Under the pieces are notes generated by a model that did not search any database, was not told the DNA's origin, and was given only the letters and a program-made list of their open reading frames with translations. The position numbers and the translations under genes were made by a program. Below are positions 34,996 to 42,878 of a stretch of DNA of 64,000 nt, one piece after another (positions within the stretch are counted from its first letter, which is position 1; every line of letters starts with the position of its first letter). The stretch is taken from NCBI RefSeq assembly GCF_006937785.1, contig NZ_SJEE01000010.1, positions 62,001-126,000 of the forward strand, written 5' to 3'. The stretch comes from Pseudanabaena sp. UWO311 (GTDB taxonomy: Bacteria > Cyanobacteriota > Cyanobacteriia > Pseudanabaenales > Pseudanabaenaceae).

Positions 34996-35346
34996 ATGCA
35001 ATTCTTCTGGACAATCGATCAAATTCCTGAGCTACAAGGTCTATCAAAAGAACAGACAAAAGAGGCTTGGCAATTTTGCTACAAGAAATATGCTTTCAAG
35101 CATTGGCAAAGTTGGGTAAGCCTTTTTGCGTTAGGAATTCTTGTTGCTGTCGGTTCAAGATTTGGAATAATTGGTTCAGCAATTGGTGGTGGTTTGGGAG
35201 GTGGGATTTTTGGTCTAACCGCCACAAATGTACTTCGTCCACATTTACAAGATTATGTGAGTACTCACTTCAAAAATACTAGTTCTTCAACAGACTCATC
35301 TCCTGATAATCCATCAAATCTCGATCAATCAAATATTGACTTCTAG
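34996..35346 (+). CDS. Hypothetical membrane protein with glycine zipper
   Basis: From the ATG at 34996 (AAGGTG ribosome site 8 nt before) the product is 116 residues. An N-terminal soluble part (FFWTIDQIPELQGLSKEQ) is followed by two hydrophobic segments, the second rich in glycine (IGSAIGGGLGGGIFGL), then a Ser/Asp-rich tail. The ATG at 34951 would add 15 residues without a ribosome site. No family recognised. A strong hairpin follows the stop codon. Confidence 0.6.
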   Translation: MQFFWTIDQIPELQGLSKEQTKEAWQFCYKKYAFKHWQSWVSLFALGILVAVGSRFGIIGSAIGGGLGGGIFGLTATNVLRPHLQDYVSTHFKNTSSSTDSSPDNPSNLDQSNIDF

Positions 35347-35350
35347 TTAG

Positions 35351-35411
35351 CTTTGCAAGTAAGGGTTTGTTTTCCCACCTTTTTGGGGAAAACAAACCCT
35401 TACTTGCAAAG
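35351..35411. terminator. 26-bp-arm perfect hairpin between convergent genes
   Basis: CTTTGCAAGTAAGGGTTTGT plus six more bases pairs perfectly with the right arm (35386-35411). It shares the word GGGTTTGTTTTCCC with the hairpin at 53988-54034. It lies between the glycine-zipper gene and the flavodiiron gene, which converge. Confidence 0.8.
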
Positions 35412-35469
35412 TAGAATCGCAAAGTTTCTTCCAGAGAAAAGAAAGAATGTGCATAGAGCTCTTTTTCTT

Positions 35470-37176
35470 TTAATAATTACTAGCCGTTTTGCGGTGGTGA
35501 ATTGCCGTTAGACCATTAGACTGTAACAGTTTCCCATTTTCAACAACCGCATAAACAAGCCAGTGATCACCACATTCCATTCTTTGCATCACACAGCATT
35601 CTAAGTATGCCAATCCATCAGGTAAAATTAGCCCTCCTTCTGTTTCTTCCACTTTCACATCAGTAAAGCGATCTTCTCCAGGAGCAAACTTTTTCATAAA
35701 ATGTTTGCGGAGTTGTTTTCCTTGTTCAAGAATATTCAAGACAAAGCGATCGCCTTCAAATAAATAGGTCTCGATGGCACGATCTTTCGCAACTGCGATC
35801 GTTAGTCCTGGAGGATTAAATGATGCTTGTGATACCCAAGATGCTAGCATCGCCGTCGAGATTTCGCCGCGTTTGACTGTTAGTACACATATAGAACCAA
35901 CAATTCGTCCTACCGCTTGCTCCACAGTACTCCCAGGATTAAGGGTCGTCCGAACTTTTTTGGATTGCTTTAGAGCTTGTGCAAAATCAGTTCCCGTCTC
36001 TTCACAAATTTGTAAAGTTGCCTCGGTGGGCGTGAACTTAATCCGAATCGGCTCAAAGGCAAGAGTATAGCCAGCATCCTTCAGCTTTCCAGAAATAATA
36101 TCCACAGCTTCACCACTCCATCCATAGGAGCCAAATACACCTGCTTGATAGCTCTTTGTCGCTGTAGACAAAACTATGCCCAGAGCTGTTTGCACCTGTG
36201 TTGGCAAATGTCCACCCAAAGTTGGCGAACCAATCAAGAAACCAGAGGATTTCTCGATCGCTATTTTGATTTCTTCTGGCTCTGCATTCTCACAATTAAT
36301 TAACTCGACAGAAACACCTGCCTTGGTGATGCCTCTTGCCAAAGCATTAGCGATCGTAGTCGTATTACCATATGCCGAAGCAAACAGCAACGCTACGGAG
36401 ATGTTTTGCTGCTTTTGAGCTTCACTCCATTGACGGTAGAGATTTACCAGTTCGTGCAAACCATTCTTCAACATTGGCCCATGTCCAGGAGCATAAAACA
36501 CGGCAGGCATAACGGTTAACTTTTCGAGAGCAGCCTCAACTTGGCGGACTTGGTTTGCCATCGTGCTGTCAAAATAATAACGACGATCGCCTAATAGATG
36601 GCTCCAACCCTCGTCAAAGACCTGATCGCCACAGATATGCGCACCAAAAAATTTATCGGTGTATAAAACTCGAGTTTTTGAGTCATATGTGCAGAGCTCG
36701 TCAGGATGGCGCGGTGTAGAAGTGGGAATAAATTTGAGAAGGTGACCTTTACCAAGATCAAGGGTTTCTTCACCCCGTACAACTTGAATTTTGACTTTTT
36801 CGCCTAGGCTTTGACGTAGTGCGATCGCCCCTGGATTAGTACAAATAAAGGTGATGCGACTATTAATTTCTAGCAATGCCTTTAATGTCTCAATGCGGTT
36901 CTGGTTAACATGACCAAGAATCACATAGCTAATATCGCCAATATTAATGCGCTTACGTAATTCTGCTAGATAAATTGCGGTGAAAGTCTCGCCAGGGGGA
37001 TCGATCAGCGCTAAAAAATTGCCTTGAATTAAGAAAGAGTTTGCAGTAGTTCCTTTTTCGAGAGCATATTCAATTTCAAACCGCAGGCGATTCCAACTAC
37101 GCGATCGCAGGGCAAAGGTTTCATCAGCAATATAAATTGCTTGGACATCGCGGGGCTTAGTATTAATCACGATCAC
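35470..37176 (-). CDS. Flavodiiron protein (diflavin flavoprotein), Flv1/Flv2-like
   Basis: Three domains typical of cyanobacterial flavodiiron proteins: metallo-beta-lactamase-like (1-~250), flavodoxin-like (~255-400; SVALLFASAYGNTTTIANAL) and flavin reductase (~425-568; GRIVGSICVLTVKRGE). In the diiron site, the usual HxExDH is replaced by H89-V-N-Q-N-R94, while the later aspartate (LYTDKFFGAH) and the histidine of APGHGPM remain. Loss of ligands is known for Flv1 and Flv2, which pair with Flv3 or Flv4 in Mehler-like oxygen reduction. No partner flv gene is adjacent. The 568-residue length is normal. Confidence 0.85.
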   Translation of the reverse strand: MIVINTKPRDVQAIYIADETFALRSRSWNRLRFEIEYALEKGTTANSFLIQGNFLALIDPPGETFTAIYLAELRKRINIGDISYVILGHVNQNRIETLKALLEINSRITFICTNPGAIALRQSLGEKVKIQVVRGEETLDLGKGHLLKFIPTSTPRHPDELCTYDSKTRVLYTDKFFGAHICGDQVFDEGWSHLLGDRRYYFDSTMANQVRQVEAALEKLTVMPAVFYAPGHGPMLKNGLHELVNLYRQWSEAQKQQNISVALLFASAYGNTTTIANALARGITKAGVSVELINCENAEPEEIKIAIEKSSGFLIGSPTLGGHLPTQVQTALGIVLSTATKSYQAGVFGSYGWSGEAVDIISGKLKDAGYTLAFEPIRIKFTPTEATLQICEETGTDFAQALKQSKKVRTTLNPGSTVEQAVGRIVGSICVLTVKRGEISTAMLASWVSQASFNPPGLTIAVAKDRAIETYLFEGDRFVLNILEQGKQLRKHFMKKFAPGEDRFTDVKVEETEGGLILPDGLAYLECCVMQRMECGDHWLVYAVVENGKLLQSNGLTAIHHRKTASNY

Positions 37177-37514
37177 ATTCTCCCAAATTCTAGACGGCTG
37201 TTTTTAGTTTACTGACTGTTGGGAGCTAGCAATCATTACAATACCCGATTACTTAAATAAAACTTATTGATACTTATAATATAGCGATCTCGTCTAATCC
37301 AATCACATCACATCTAGACAACTCTACAATAACTGATCTCAATGCATATGAATCGATTCTTTTGGCTGAAGTCTAGATTTATAGTACCGCAAATTAACCA
37401 TTCAGATTCTGCAAGGCGATATCGCTATATTGAGACAGATATCATCTCAGTGTTTCCATGCTTACTCATCACAGAGCTTGCTGTAATTAATTGATTAATC
37501 AATTGTTGCAAGAA
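37177..37514. other. Intergenic gap upstream of the flavodiiron gene
   Basis: No gene, tRNA or long hairpin is seen. The left part should hold the flavodiiron gene promoter. A short palindrome ATTGATTAATCAAT lies near 37489-37503, beside the stop codon of the protease gene. Confidence 0.5.
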
Positions 37515-38951
37515 TTATGTAAGTTTTTGTAGCTGTAAGTTAGCTTTTTCGAGTAACTCTTGAACTTGGAATGAATACTTGTTTTGAGGAGTTTGACATA
37601 GTTCAACGAATCGAACAAAATCCTCTTTTGCCGCAGAATTTAATCCTTTTGCCAAGTAGACCAGTCCGCGATTGTAGTACGCATAGTAATGGCTTGAATC
37701 TATGCTTAATGACTTATTGATATCAATCAGAGCCAATTCAAAATCACCCTTAAGGTAAAATGCATATCCACGATTGTTATAAGAAAAAGCAAGAATCATA
37801 GGACTGTCTGTTGATAGTTGGATACCTGTAGTGAGAACTGAGATCGCTTGTTGGTAATTACCCTGTTCTGCGAGAGTAAGACCACGATCATTGTATACAA
37901 CATATTTGTTCGGTGACAATTTAAGGGCTGTAGAAAAATCATTAGCAGACTTGGCAAATTTCCCTAACTTTGAATAACTGTTTCCGTTAAAGAGATATAG
38001 CGACCAGTCGCTTCGGTCAAGTTTGATTGCTTTCTGGATAGCAGCTATGCTTTGTTCATATTGACCAAGTAAATGTAAAACAAGCCCCATTTGCTTCCAT
38101 CCTTCAAAGAAATTTGGGTTTTGTTCAACAGAATCTTCGTAGGCTTTCAGCGCTTTATGGAACTCACCTGCTGCGAAAAATTTATAACCATTCTGAAAAT
38201 GTCGTAAGTGGGCATTAAATATGTAGTGATGAAAGTAAAAGCCTACTGTCATTACTAATATCAATATGCCAAAAATTGCTTTGCTATTACTTCCTGAAAA
38301 TATCTCCGCCCCATTTCCAACTGCTCGTAATGTTACTCCCAATGCCACAGTTCCTTTCAGAGATGCATCAACGATACTTTTGCTAAAATTGGGAACAAGT
38401 ATTAAGAGACTTAGTAAGAATATAAAACCAAAGTTAAAACCGAGACTTCTTATGTATGTTCTCTGAGATGGGGCAAGCCAAGGTTCGATGATGCCGAATC
38501 CATCTAGAGATGGTATTGGGAGTAGATTGAGGATGGCAGCATAAAACTGCAAAAAAATTGAGAAGCCTAATGCATTTAAAACTATTGGTGTTAAGGGCGC
38601 ATAACGATAAATTATGGCAAACAAAAGAGCCGAGATAATATTGGCAATTGGTCCAGCTAGGGAAACTGCCGATCGCATCAATCGACTAGGAATGCTTGCT
38701 TGCTCGATATATACAGCCCCGCCAGTTAAAGGTATTCCACCGATTAATAGCACCACAAGCGGTAAAAGGATACTAGTAACAGGATGAATGTAGACAAGGG
38801 GATTGAAGGATAAGTATCCCTTTTGTTTTACAGAGATATCTCCCCCAAAATAAGCAACGATTGAGTGCGCCCATTCGTGTAAACAGACTGAAAAAATCCA
38901 ACTGCAAAAAATTATTACGTTAGGAGTAAAAAAGCTGAAGCTAAAGTTCAT
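37515..38951 (-). CDS. Site-2 protease (M50) fused to TPR repeats
   Basis: Residues 1-~245 form an intramembrane metalloprotease with zinc motif H25-E-W-A-H29 and second motif N142-LLPIPSLD150-G, both intact, on several membrane helices. Residues ~255-478 contain about six tetratricopeptide repeats (for example AFSYNNRGYAFYLKGDFELA and YYNRGLVYLAKG). The TPR part presumably recruits substrates or partners to the protease. S2P enzymes cut membrane-anchored regulators; the target here is unknown. Confidence 0.9.
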   Translation of the reverse strand: MNFSFSFFTPNVIIFCSWIFSVCLHEWAHSIVAYFGGDISVKQKGYLSFNPLVYIHPVTSILLPLVVLLIGGIPLTGGAVYIEQASIPSRLMRSAVSLAGPIANIISALLFAIIYRYAPLTPIVLNALGFSIFLQFYAAILNLLPIPSLDGFGIIEPWLAPSQRTYIRSLGFNFGFIFLLSLLILVPNFSKSIVDASLKGTVALGVTLRAVGNGAEIFSGSNSKAIFGILILVMTVGFYFHHYIFNAHLRHFQNGYKFFAAGEFHKALKAYEDSVEQNPNFFEGWKQMGLVLHLLGQYEQSIAAIQKAIKLDRSDWSLYLFNGNSYSKLGKFAKSANDFSTALKLSPNKYVVYNDRGLTLAEQGNYQQAISVLTTGIQLSTDSPMILAFSYNNRGYAFYLKGDFELALIDINKSLSIDSSHYYAYYNRGLVYLAKGLNSAAKEDFVRFVELCQTPQNKYSFQVQELLEKANLQLQKLT

Positions 38952-38969
38952 TATTTATTGCGTATTCAG

Positions 38970-38990
38970 TTAGAGCGCTTTGCGCCCTAA
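38970..38990 (-). terminator. Short hairpin between MlaE-like and protease genes
   Basis: TTAGAGCGC and GCGCCCTAA pair with one mismatch around TTT, between the end of the MlaE-like gene (39009) and the start of the protease gene (38951), both on the minus strand. Confidence 0.45.
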
Positions 38991-39008
38991 ATTTTTTATG
39001 GATTGTTA

Positions 39009-39788
39009 CTATGAACCAGTCAGGGATGAGCCGATACCTTGAAAGAATACCCATGACAGGAAGAAATTACTGATAAAGATAGCTAGTAAGGCGGTAACAA
39101 CTGCGGTGGTAGTTGACTCGCCCACACCCTTTGCACCACCTGTGGTGGTCAATCCCCAAGTTGTCCCGATCGCAGCAATTAACACTCCAAAGATACTAGA
39201 TTTGATCAGGGCTGCGATTAAATCCCAAGGCTTGAGTAAATTTTGCACAGAATTGAGAAACATGTTGTAGGGAATGGCGTACATGGCTTGAGATAAAAAT
39301 AAGCCTCCAGCCATACCAGTTAAAAAGCCTAAAATTGTGAGGACAGGCAACATTAATAAACAGGCGATCGCACGAGGGGTTGCTAGATAATCCACAGGAT
39401 TTGTTCGCAACATATAGAGCGCATCGATTTGCTCAGTTACTTGCATTGTGCCAATTTCTGCCGCAAATGCTGAACCAATGCGTCCTGCAATGATTACTGC
39501 TGTCAGTACAGGAATTAACTCACGGGCTAAAGCGATCGCCAAAATCCCCCCGATCGCCTGTTGTGCGCCGAAGTTAATAAATTCTCGCGCTACTTGGATT
39601 GTAAATACAGCTCCAACAAAGGAAGCCGTAATCAAAGTAATCAGCAGAGACTCGGTTCCAACAATTGACATTTGCTCGATCGTGTTACGCCAATGGAAGC
39701 GGCGATAGATCAAAACATGGGTGATGATTTGTCCGATCAGTAAACAACTTTGCCCCAGCTTAATTAGCCAACTGCCAAAATTTCCCAT
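39009..39788 (-). CDS. MlaE family ABC transporter permease
   Basis: A 259-residue permease with five hydrophobic segments and the family motifs LITLITASFVGAVFTIQVARE, LARELIPVLTAVIIAGRIGSA and GTMQVTEQIDAL. MlaE-type permeases with an ATPase and an MCE-domain lipid-binding protein move phospholipids between membranes; in cyanobacteria and chloroplasts the related TGD1 system is known. The ATPase and MCE genes are not adjacent here, as is common in cyanobacteria. Confidence 0.9.
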   Translation of the reverse strand: MGNFGSWLIKLGQSCLLIGQIITHVLIYRRFHWRNTIEQMSIVGTESLLITLITASFVGAVFTIQVAREFINFGAQQAIGGILAIALARELIPVLTAVIIAGRIGSAFAAEIGTMQVTEQIDALYMLRTNPVDYLATPRAIACLLMLPVLTILGFLTGMAGGLFLSQAMYAIPYNMFLNSVQNLLKPWDLIAALIKSSIFGVLIAAIGTTWGLTTTGGAKGVGESTTTAVVTALLAIFISNFFLSWVFFQGIGSSLTGS

Positions 39789-39892
39789 GTTTTCAATTTC
39801 CTACATCACCACTAACAAGCGGCGAATATTTTTGGTTGTTTTTATCTTAGCCTTCGTAATTATAGCTACAGTCACTTGTCTTAAGACAAATC

Positions 39893-39947
39893 AAAGCCCA
39901 AGAATTGATTGGCGGTGCTCTGCGCCACCAATCAATTCTTGGGCTTT
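39893..39947. repeat. Long hairpin upstream of the MlaE-like gene
   Basis: AAAGCCCAAGAATTGATTGG pairs perfectly with CCAATCAATTCTTGGGCTTT around an imperfect GC-rich tip. It lies in a gap of ~390 bp that contains only repeats. Confidence 0.8.
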
Positions 39948-39993
39948 ATGTCCTAATTCATTTGGTGACAGTTTATATAGCTGACACCAAATG

Positions 39994-40013
39994 TAAGTAC
40001 CTCGGCGTAATAA
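39994..40013 (+). repeat. Tag of the tag-hairpin family
   Basis: TAAGTACCTCGGCGTAATAA, a diverged copy of TAAGTAGCTAGGC-TAATTAA, pointing towards the hairpin at 40047. Confidence 0.55.
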
Positions 40014-40046
40014 AAAATATAGCAATTTCCGATCAAATAAAAAAAC

Positions 40047-40099
40047 ACAAGAAAATTTTTGAAAGCATTGCTTTGCAATGCTTTCAAAAATTTTCTTGT
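40047..40099. repeat. TTGAAAG-type hairpin, copy 1
   Basis: 25-nt arms pair perfectly around TTT, with core TTTTTGAAAGCATTGC. The leader word CAGCGCTTTGCGCTCAAA (40105-40122, minus strand) flanks it as in copy 2. Confidence 0.85.
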
Positions 40100-40123
40100 T
40101 CGGGTTTGAGCGCAAAGCGCTGT

Positions 40124-40178
40124 AAAACCCTAAAAGAAAAATCGCCCGCGTAGCGGGCGATTTTTCTTTTAGGGTTTT
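40124..40178. repeat. 26-bp-arm perfect hairpin
   Basis: AAAACCCTAAAAGAAAAATC followed by GCCCGC, loop GTA, then the exact complement. It overlaps the stop codon region of the hypothetical gene ending at 40177 and can terminate it. Confidence 0.85.
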
Positions 40179-40662
40179 ATCTAGGGAAAAGATGAAGAGT
40201 CCAATTGCAGGGCTGTCTCAGTTCGCCAAAACGACCACTTACCAAATACCACAGAGTCAGACGAGTAGGAAAAAATCCAATTACTAAAAAGGAGTCTTCA
40301 GGGGCTATCTCGCCATATTTAAGTCCATCGGTGGGAGTGACATCCCAAGGGGTATCGGTATCCTTAACCAATAGCTGAGAACGATGATAGATCTCTTTGT
40401 ACTGCAAAGGTAAAGCAAAGATGGAGTAAACATGGTGCTCCCCACGCCAAGGTTCAGCAACAACTTTGATAGGGTGAAACTTCAAACTCTTGGATTTACT
40501 TAAGTTGTCTGACATGGTTGGACATAGAGCAGGGTTAGCATCAGAAGAATTTGTTTGCGATGGGTCTTGTAGAGACCACACAATCATTGTGACAATACTT
40601 CCTATTGTTAAAGCTATAAAAGCAATGAATAGGAGTTTCTTTTGAGCAGTAGATTTTTTCAT
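40177..40662 (-). CDS. Hypothetical membrane-anchored protein
   Basis: A 161-residue protein with one N-terminal membrane helix (LLFIAFIALTIGSIVTMIVW) and a periplasmic domain with several tryptophans (AEPWRGEHHVYSIFALPLQY, FPTRLTLWYLVSGRFGELR). Two cysteines (CPTMSD, QPCNW) could form a disulfide. I recognise no family. Its ATG overlaps the stop codon of the upstream DacB-type gene by one base, so it is co-translated with it and may act in cell-wall metabolism; that is an inference from position. Confidence 0.65.
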   Translation of the reverse strand: MKKSTAQKKLLFIAFIALTIGSIVTMIVWSLQDPSQTNSSDANPALCPTMSDNLSKSKSLKFHPIKVVAEPWRGEHHVYSIFALPLQYKEIYHRSQLLVKDTDTPWDVTPTDGLKYGEIAPEDSFLVIGFFPTRLTLWYLVSGRFGELRQPCNWTLHLFPR

Positions 40663-42122
40663 TAACAGGGTTCAAGGCGAGTTAATAATAAAGCTATCTC
40701 ATCAATATATTTCTGCAAATCCCTTGACGGAAGATTACTGTTATTAATGATGATACTGAAAATGACTTCACGATGATTTTGAGGATTAGCATATCCTGAC
40801 AATGCGATCGCACCCGTTAATGTTCCTGTCTTGGCTTGAATTAACCCTTGTGCCGAAGTATTTTTAAATCGATTAGTCAATGTGCCATCGACATTGGAGA
40901 TAGCCAAAGATTTGCGAAAGTTCTGATCGTTAGCCACACTTTGCAAAAGTTGAACGATCGCTCTGGGAGTTGTTAAATTGCGACGGGATAGTCCAGAACC
41001 GTCGGCTAGTAAGGTATAGGCTGGAGGAGTATTGATAGATTGTAAATACTTGTTAATCGTGATCATGCCAACTAGTAAATTGTCATCGGGCATATTTTCT
41101 TTAAGACGATCTCCTAAAGCTCTTAGTAGTAATTCTGCGTAGAGGTTATTACTGTCCTTGTTGGTGGTAATGATTAATTGAGAGAGTGGCAGTGAGTAGG
41201 CGATCGCTAAATCTTGGTTAGGTGGAAGCCTTTTGGAAGTATTAGTAGAAATATTACGAGAAACCGAAATGCCTTGGGCAGCTAGTTCCTGACGCAATAA
41301 ATCCAAAAAATTAGCCTCTGGATCGGGAATAGCCACGCCACCTAGTTCTGGCTCTGACTTTTCAGGAATTACCCCAGAGATGATTAGGACTTTTTGACCA
41401 TAGGGGCGAACGACTTTTAAGCTGTACTTTGAATCAGAAGTACCTGTAATTGCTTGATTCTGTACTCGCCAATCCCTAGCTAATTCAGGCGTTTCCCATG
41501 TAAAAATTGCAGGGTTACCATTTGTGTCAGGGCTAATAGTCCAGTTGATCGCATTTTCATTAATCGTGAAGGGAGATGCGATCGCTGCATAGTATTCCTG
41601 TAAGTCCGACCATTCCCAACTACCTGCAACTTCCGCACCCTTGCGAGATGTCAATGTCCAAATTCCACCATTGATCCGCTTTACGCCCTTATTCTTAAGT
41701 TGTGTTACGAGCGATTTTAAACCGTTTGCCGAGCGAAAACTAGGATCGCCTGAGCCAACAAGCCATAGTCCATTTTCTAATTCACCCTTGCTATTGGGCA
41801 AATTGTGTGACATTAAACGAGTGGCAAAACGATAGTCTGCTCCTAATGTTTTTAGCGCGATCGCAGTTATAAATAATTTGGCATTAGATGATGGAATAAA
41901 GTAGCGATCGCCGTCAAGATTGGCTAATACTTGTGGATTAGTCTCATTAGTTTGCACAAATACACCAACTCGCGATGGTTGCAATTTAGGCGACTGAGCA
42001 ACTCTTTCTACCTCTTTTTGTAACTGCGCAGGACAGACATGATCGTTATGTGCTTGAGCAGGAAAAGCCGTAATTAAAGAAATCACAACTAGAACGATCT
42101 TAGTAAATATTGTGGTTCTCAA
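40662..42122 (-). CDS. dacB: D-alanyl-D-alanine carboxypeptidase/endopeptidase (PBP4, S13)
   Basis: A periplasmic low-molecular-weight penicillin-binding protein. A signal peptide ends after PAQA (residue 24). The three active-site motifs are S79-N-A-K82 (IPSSNAKLF), the SNN of DSNNLYAEL and KTGTL. The S13-type inserted domain lies between the first two. It trims or cleaves peptidoglycan cross-links. Length 486 is normal for the family. It is first in a pair with the small membrane protein gene. Confidence 0.92.
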   Translation of the reverse strand: MRTTIFTKIVLVVISLITAFPAQAHNDHVCPAQLQKEVERVAQSPKLQPSRVGVFVQTNETNPQVLANLDGDRYFIPSSNAKLFITAIALKTLGADYRFATRLMSHNLPNSKGELENGLWLVGSGDPSFRSANGLKSLVTQLKNKGVKRINGGIWTLTSRKGAEVAGSWEWSDLQEYYAAIASPFTINENAINWTISPDTNGNPAIFTWETPELARDWRVQNQAITGTSDSKYSLKVVRPYGQKVLIISGVIPEKSEPELGGVAIPDPEANFLDLLRQELAAQGISVSRNISTNTSKRLPPNQDLAIAYSLPLSQLIITTNKDSNNLYAELLLRALGDRLKENMPDDNLLVGMITINKYLQSINTPPAYTLLADGSGLSRRNLTTPRAIVQLLQSVANDQNFRKSLAISNVDGTLTNRFKNTSAQGLIQAKTGTLTGAIALSGYANPQNHREVIFSIIINNSNLPSRDLQKYIDEIALLLTRLEPC

Positions 42123-42219
42123 TGGACAAACTGACTAGAACAAGATTGGCAACAGATTAGCATAAAAAACAAGAAAAAACAGTGTAAAGCAACGCCAATC
42201 AAATGTTCAGAATAATTTA

Positions 42220-42876
42220 TCAACCTAAAATCCATAGATAAATACTATATTCACGATTACCAACTTTAATTTTTTCAGTTTGATTAGGTGGTAAATCTCC
42301 TAAATCATATTCACAGGAAATAATTCTTGTTCCTGCTTTTAATTTAGGTAAAATTTCGGAGCGTACACGAAGGTTTGCTTGTGGTAGAAGATATAGCGTA
42401 ATTACGGTTGCATCACGTAAATCTGTTTTAAAAAAGTCTTGTTTAATGAATTGAATGCGATCGCGAATTTCTGGTGTTTTGGCGATCGCTAATTTTGACT
42501 CTCGATCAGATTCTCTAATTAATTCAGGATCTATCTCAATGCCGATGGCTCTTGCGCCAAACTTTTGGGCAGCAGCAATTACGATTCTGCCATCGCCACT
42601 GCCAAGGTCATAAACAACATCAGCTTTGTCTACCTTTGCCAACTCAAGCATTTTTAGCACTACTTCTGGCGGCGTTTGTAAATATGGAGCATCGGGAATG
42701 CGCTCTGGCTCTATGTCTTTAGCCGCTATGGGCGGGGGAGATGGCAATGGTTTACTCTCTAATTGATTGCTTGACGACGGCGGGTTATGAATAAAAGGAG
42801 AATTGCAAGCAAACAAGGTTGATGATGTGACGAAAGCAATCAAAGTAAACCTAAATAACCTAAATAAAATTGCCAT
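42220..42876 (-). CDS. SAM-dependent methyltransferase-fold protein with lipoprotein-like signal
   Basis: Residues 1-24 look like a lipoprotein signal (FRFTLIAFVTSSTLFAC), followed by a Pro/Ser-rich linker to about residue 60. The remainder is a class I methyltransferase: VVYDLGSGDGRIVIAAAQKF (motif I), GIEIDPEL (acidic end of strand 2) and FKTDLRDATVITLYLLPQ (motif IV). Resembles Mg-protoporphyrin/histone-type small methyltransferases by fold only. An exported SAM enzyme would be unusual, see findings. Its ATG is 2 bp after the GH3 gene, so the two are one operon. Confidence 0.75.
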   Translation of the reverse strand: MAILFRLFRFTLIAFVTSSTLFACNSPFIHNPPSSSNQLESKPLPSPPPIAAKDIEPERIPDAPYLQTPPEVVLKMLELAKVDKADVVYDLGSGDGRIVIAAAQKFGARAIGIEIDPELIRESDRESKLAIAKTPEIRDRIQFIKQDFFKTDLRDATVITLYLLPQANLRVRSEILPKLKAGTRIISCEYDLGDLPPNQTEKIKVGNREYSIYLWILG

Positions 42877-42878
42877 AT

